Shown here: positions 5,059 to 5,174 of the stretch, one piece after another
How the letters are laid out: every line of letters begins with the position of its first letter
Position numbering within the stretch: the first letter of the stretch is position 1
NCBI GenBank assembly: GCA_945952355.1
Contig: CAMFIW010000264.1
Coordinates: forward strand, 1-5,174
Length of the DNA: 5,174 nucleotides
Direction of reading: 5' to 3'
Source: an uncultured Phenylobacterium sp.
GTDB taxonomy: Bacteria > Pseudomonadota > Alphaproteobacteria > Caulobacterales > Caulobacteraceae
Translations under genes and position numbers: made by a program
Notes under the pieces: generated by a model
Database searches by the model: none
Told to the model about the DNA's origin: nothing
Seen by the model: only the letters and a program-made list of their open reading frames with translations

Positions 5059-5174
5059 GGCGTCGCTCCGCCTGGACTTGCGTGCGGCAGCGCTTCGCCG
5101 ACGATCGGGGCCCGCGCCAGCCACCTCCGCGCGGCGGTGCGAACCTCCTCCAGCGTGATCGCGCCCATCAGCGG
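5055..5174 (-). CDS. 3' end of a gene resembling the C terminus of M16 (insulinase-like) peptidases
   Basis: The minus-strand frame is open from the window edge to TGA at 5057-5055 and gives 39 residues. It starts PLMGAITLEEVRTAARRWL, continues with ARAPIVGEALP and ends with a Pro/Gly/Ala-rich tail. The ITLEEVRTAARRWL stretch resembles the final helix of M16 zinc peptidases, where a phrase like VTxxDVxxAARKYL precedes the last strand. The zinc motif HxxEH would be far upstream, outside the window, so catalytic status cannot be judged; M16 proteins often come as active and inactive pairs. The stop overlaps the TPR gene's start as ATGA, good evidence that the frame is real and the two are co-translated. 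The gene is well supported; the family assignment is tentative. Confidence 0.6.
   Translation of the reverse strand, partial: PLMGAITLEEVRTAARRWLARAPIVGEALPHASPGGATP
5066..5069 (-). promoter_or_regulatory. Shine-Dalgarno sequence deciding the start of the TPR gene
   Basis: GGAG on the minus strand is 7 nt before the ATG at 5058-5056. It lies inside the coding sequence of the upstream gene, as expected for a coupled start, and favours this ATG over the GTG at 5124, where GGAG abuts the codon with no spacer. Confidence 0.65.

Overview
The window is a GC-rich, gene-dense piece of bacterial chromosome. Codon third positions are strongly G/C, and gene content and protein style suggest an alphaproteobacterium, probably of the Caulobacter/Phenylobacterium group. 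That placement is inferred from composition and protein flavour, not from a marker gene. There are no tRNA or rRNA genes, CRISPR arrays, insertion sequences or phage genes.

Layout from left to right: (1) the last 29 codons of a plus-strand gene with an Ala/Pro-rich tail, followed by a GC hairpin and a clear rho-independent terminator. (2) A minus-strand pair, pyrF (orotidine 5'-phosphate decarboxylase of the longer type 2 family) followed 49 bp later by an aldo/keto reductase; each has a good Shine-Dalgarno sequence. (3) A 90-bp divergent intergenic region with several small dyads, one matching the T-N11-A pattern of LysR-type operators. (4) A plus-strand LysR-type regulator of the GcvA-like subgroup. 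(5) An 81-bp convergent gap with a nested inverted repeat, probably a shared terminator without a U-tract. (6) A minus-strand gene for an exported protein that is almost entirely TPR repeats (17 in a row by my count), whose ATG overlaps the TGA of an upstream minus-strand gene. Only the last 39 codons of that upstream gene are visible; they resemble the C-terminal end of an M16 (insulinase-like) zinc peptidase.

How the genes may work together: pyrF supplies UMP for pyrimidine synthesis. The reductase is probably co-transcribed with it but has no obvious metabolic link. The LysR regulator, divergent from pyrF, may regulate itself and the pyrF-reductase unit, as is common for this arrangement. 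The TPR protein is probably made in fixed ratio with the upstream peptidase-like protein by translational coupling and may act with it in the cell envelope. None of this adds up to a recognisable new defence or mobile system. The points most worth checking are the peptidase-TPR coupling, the long gapless TPR solenoid with a lone cysteine pair, the type 2 PyrF in an apparent alphaproteobacterium, and the dyads around the divergent promoter.
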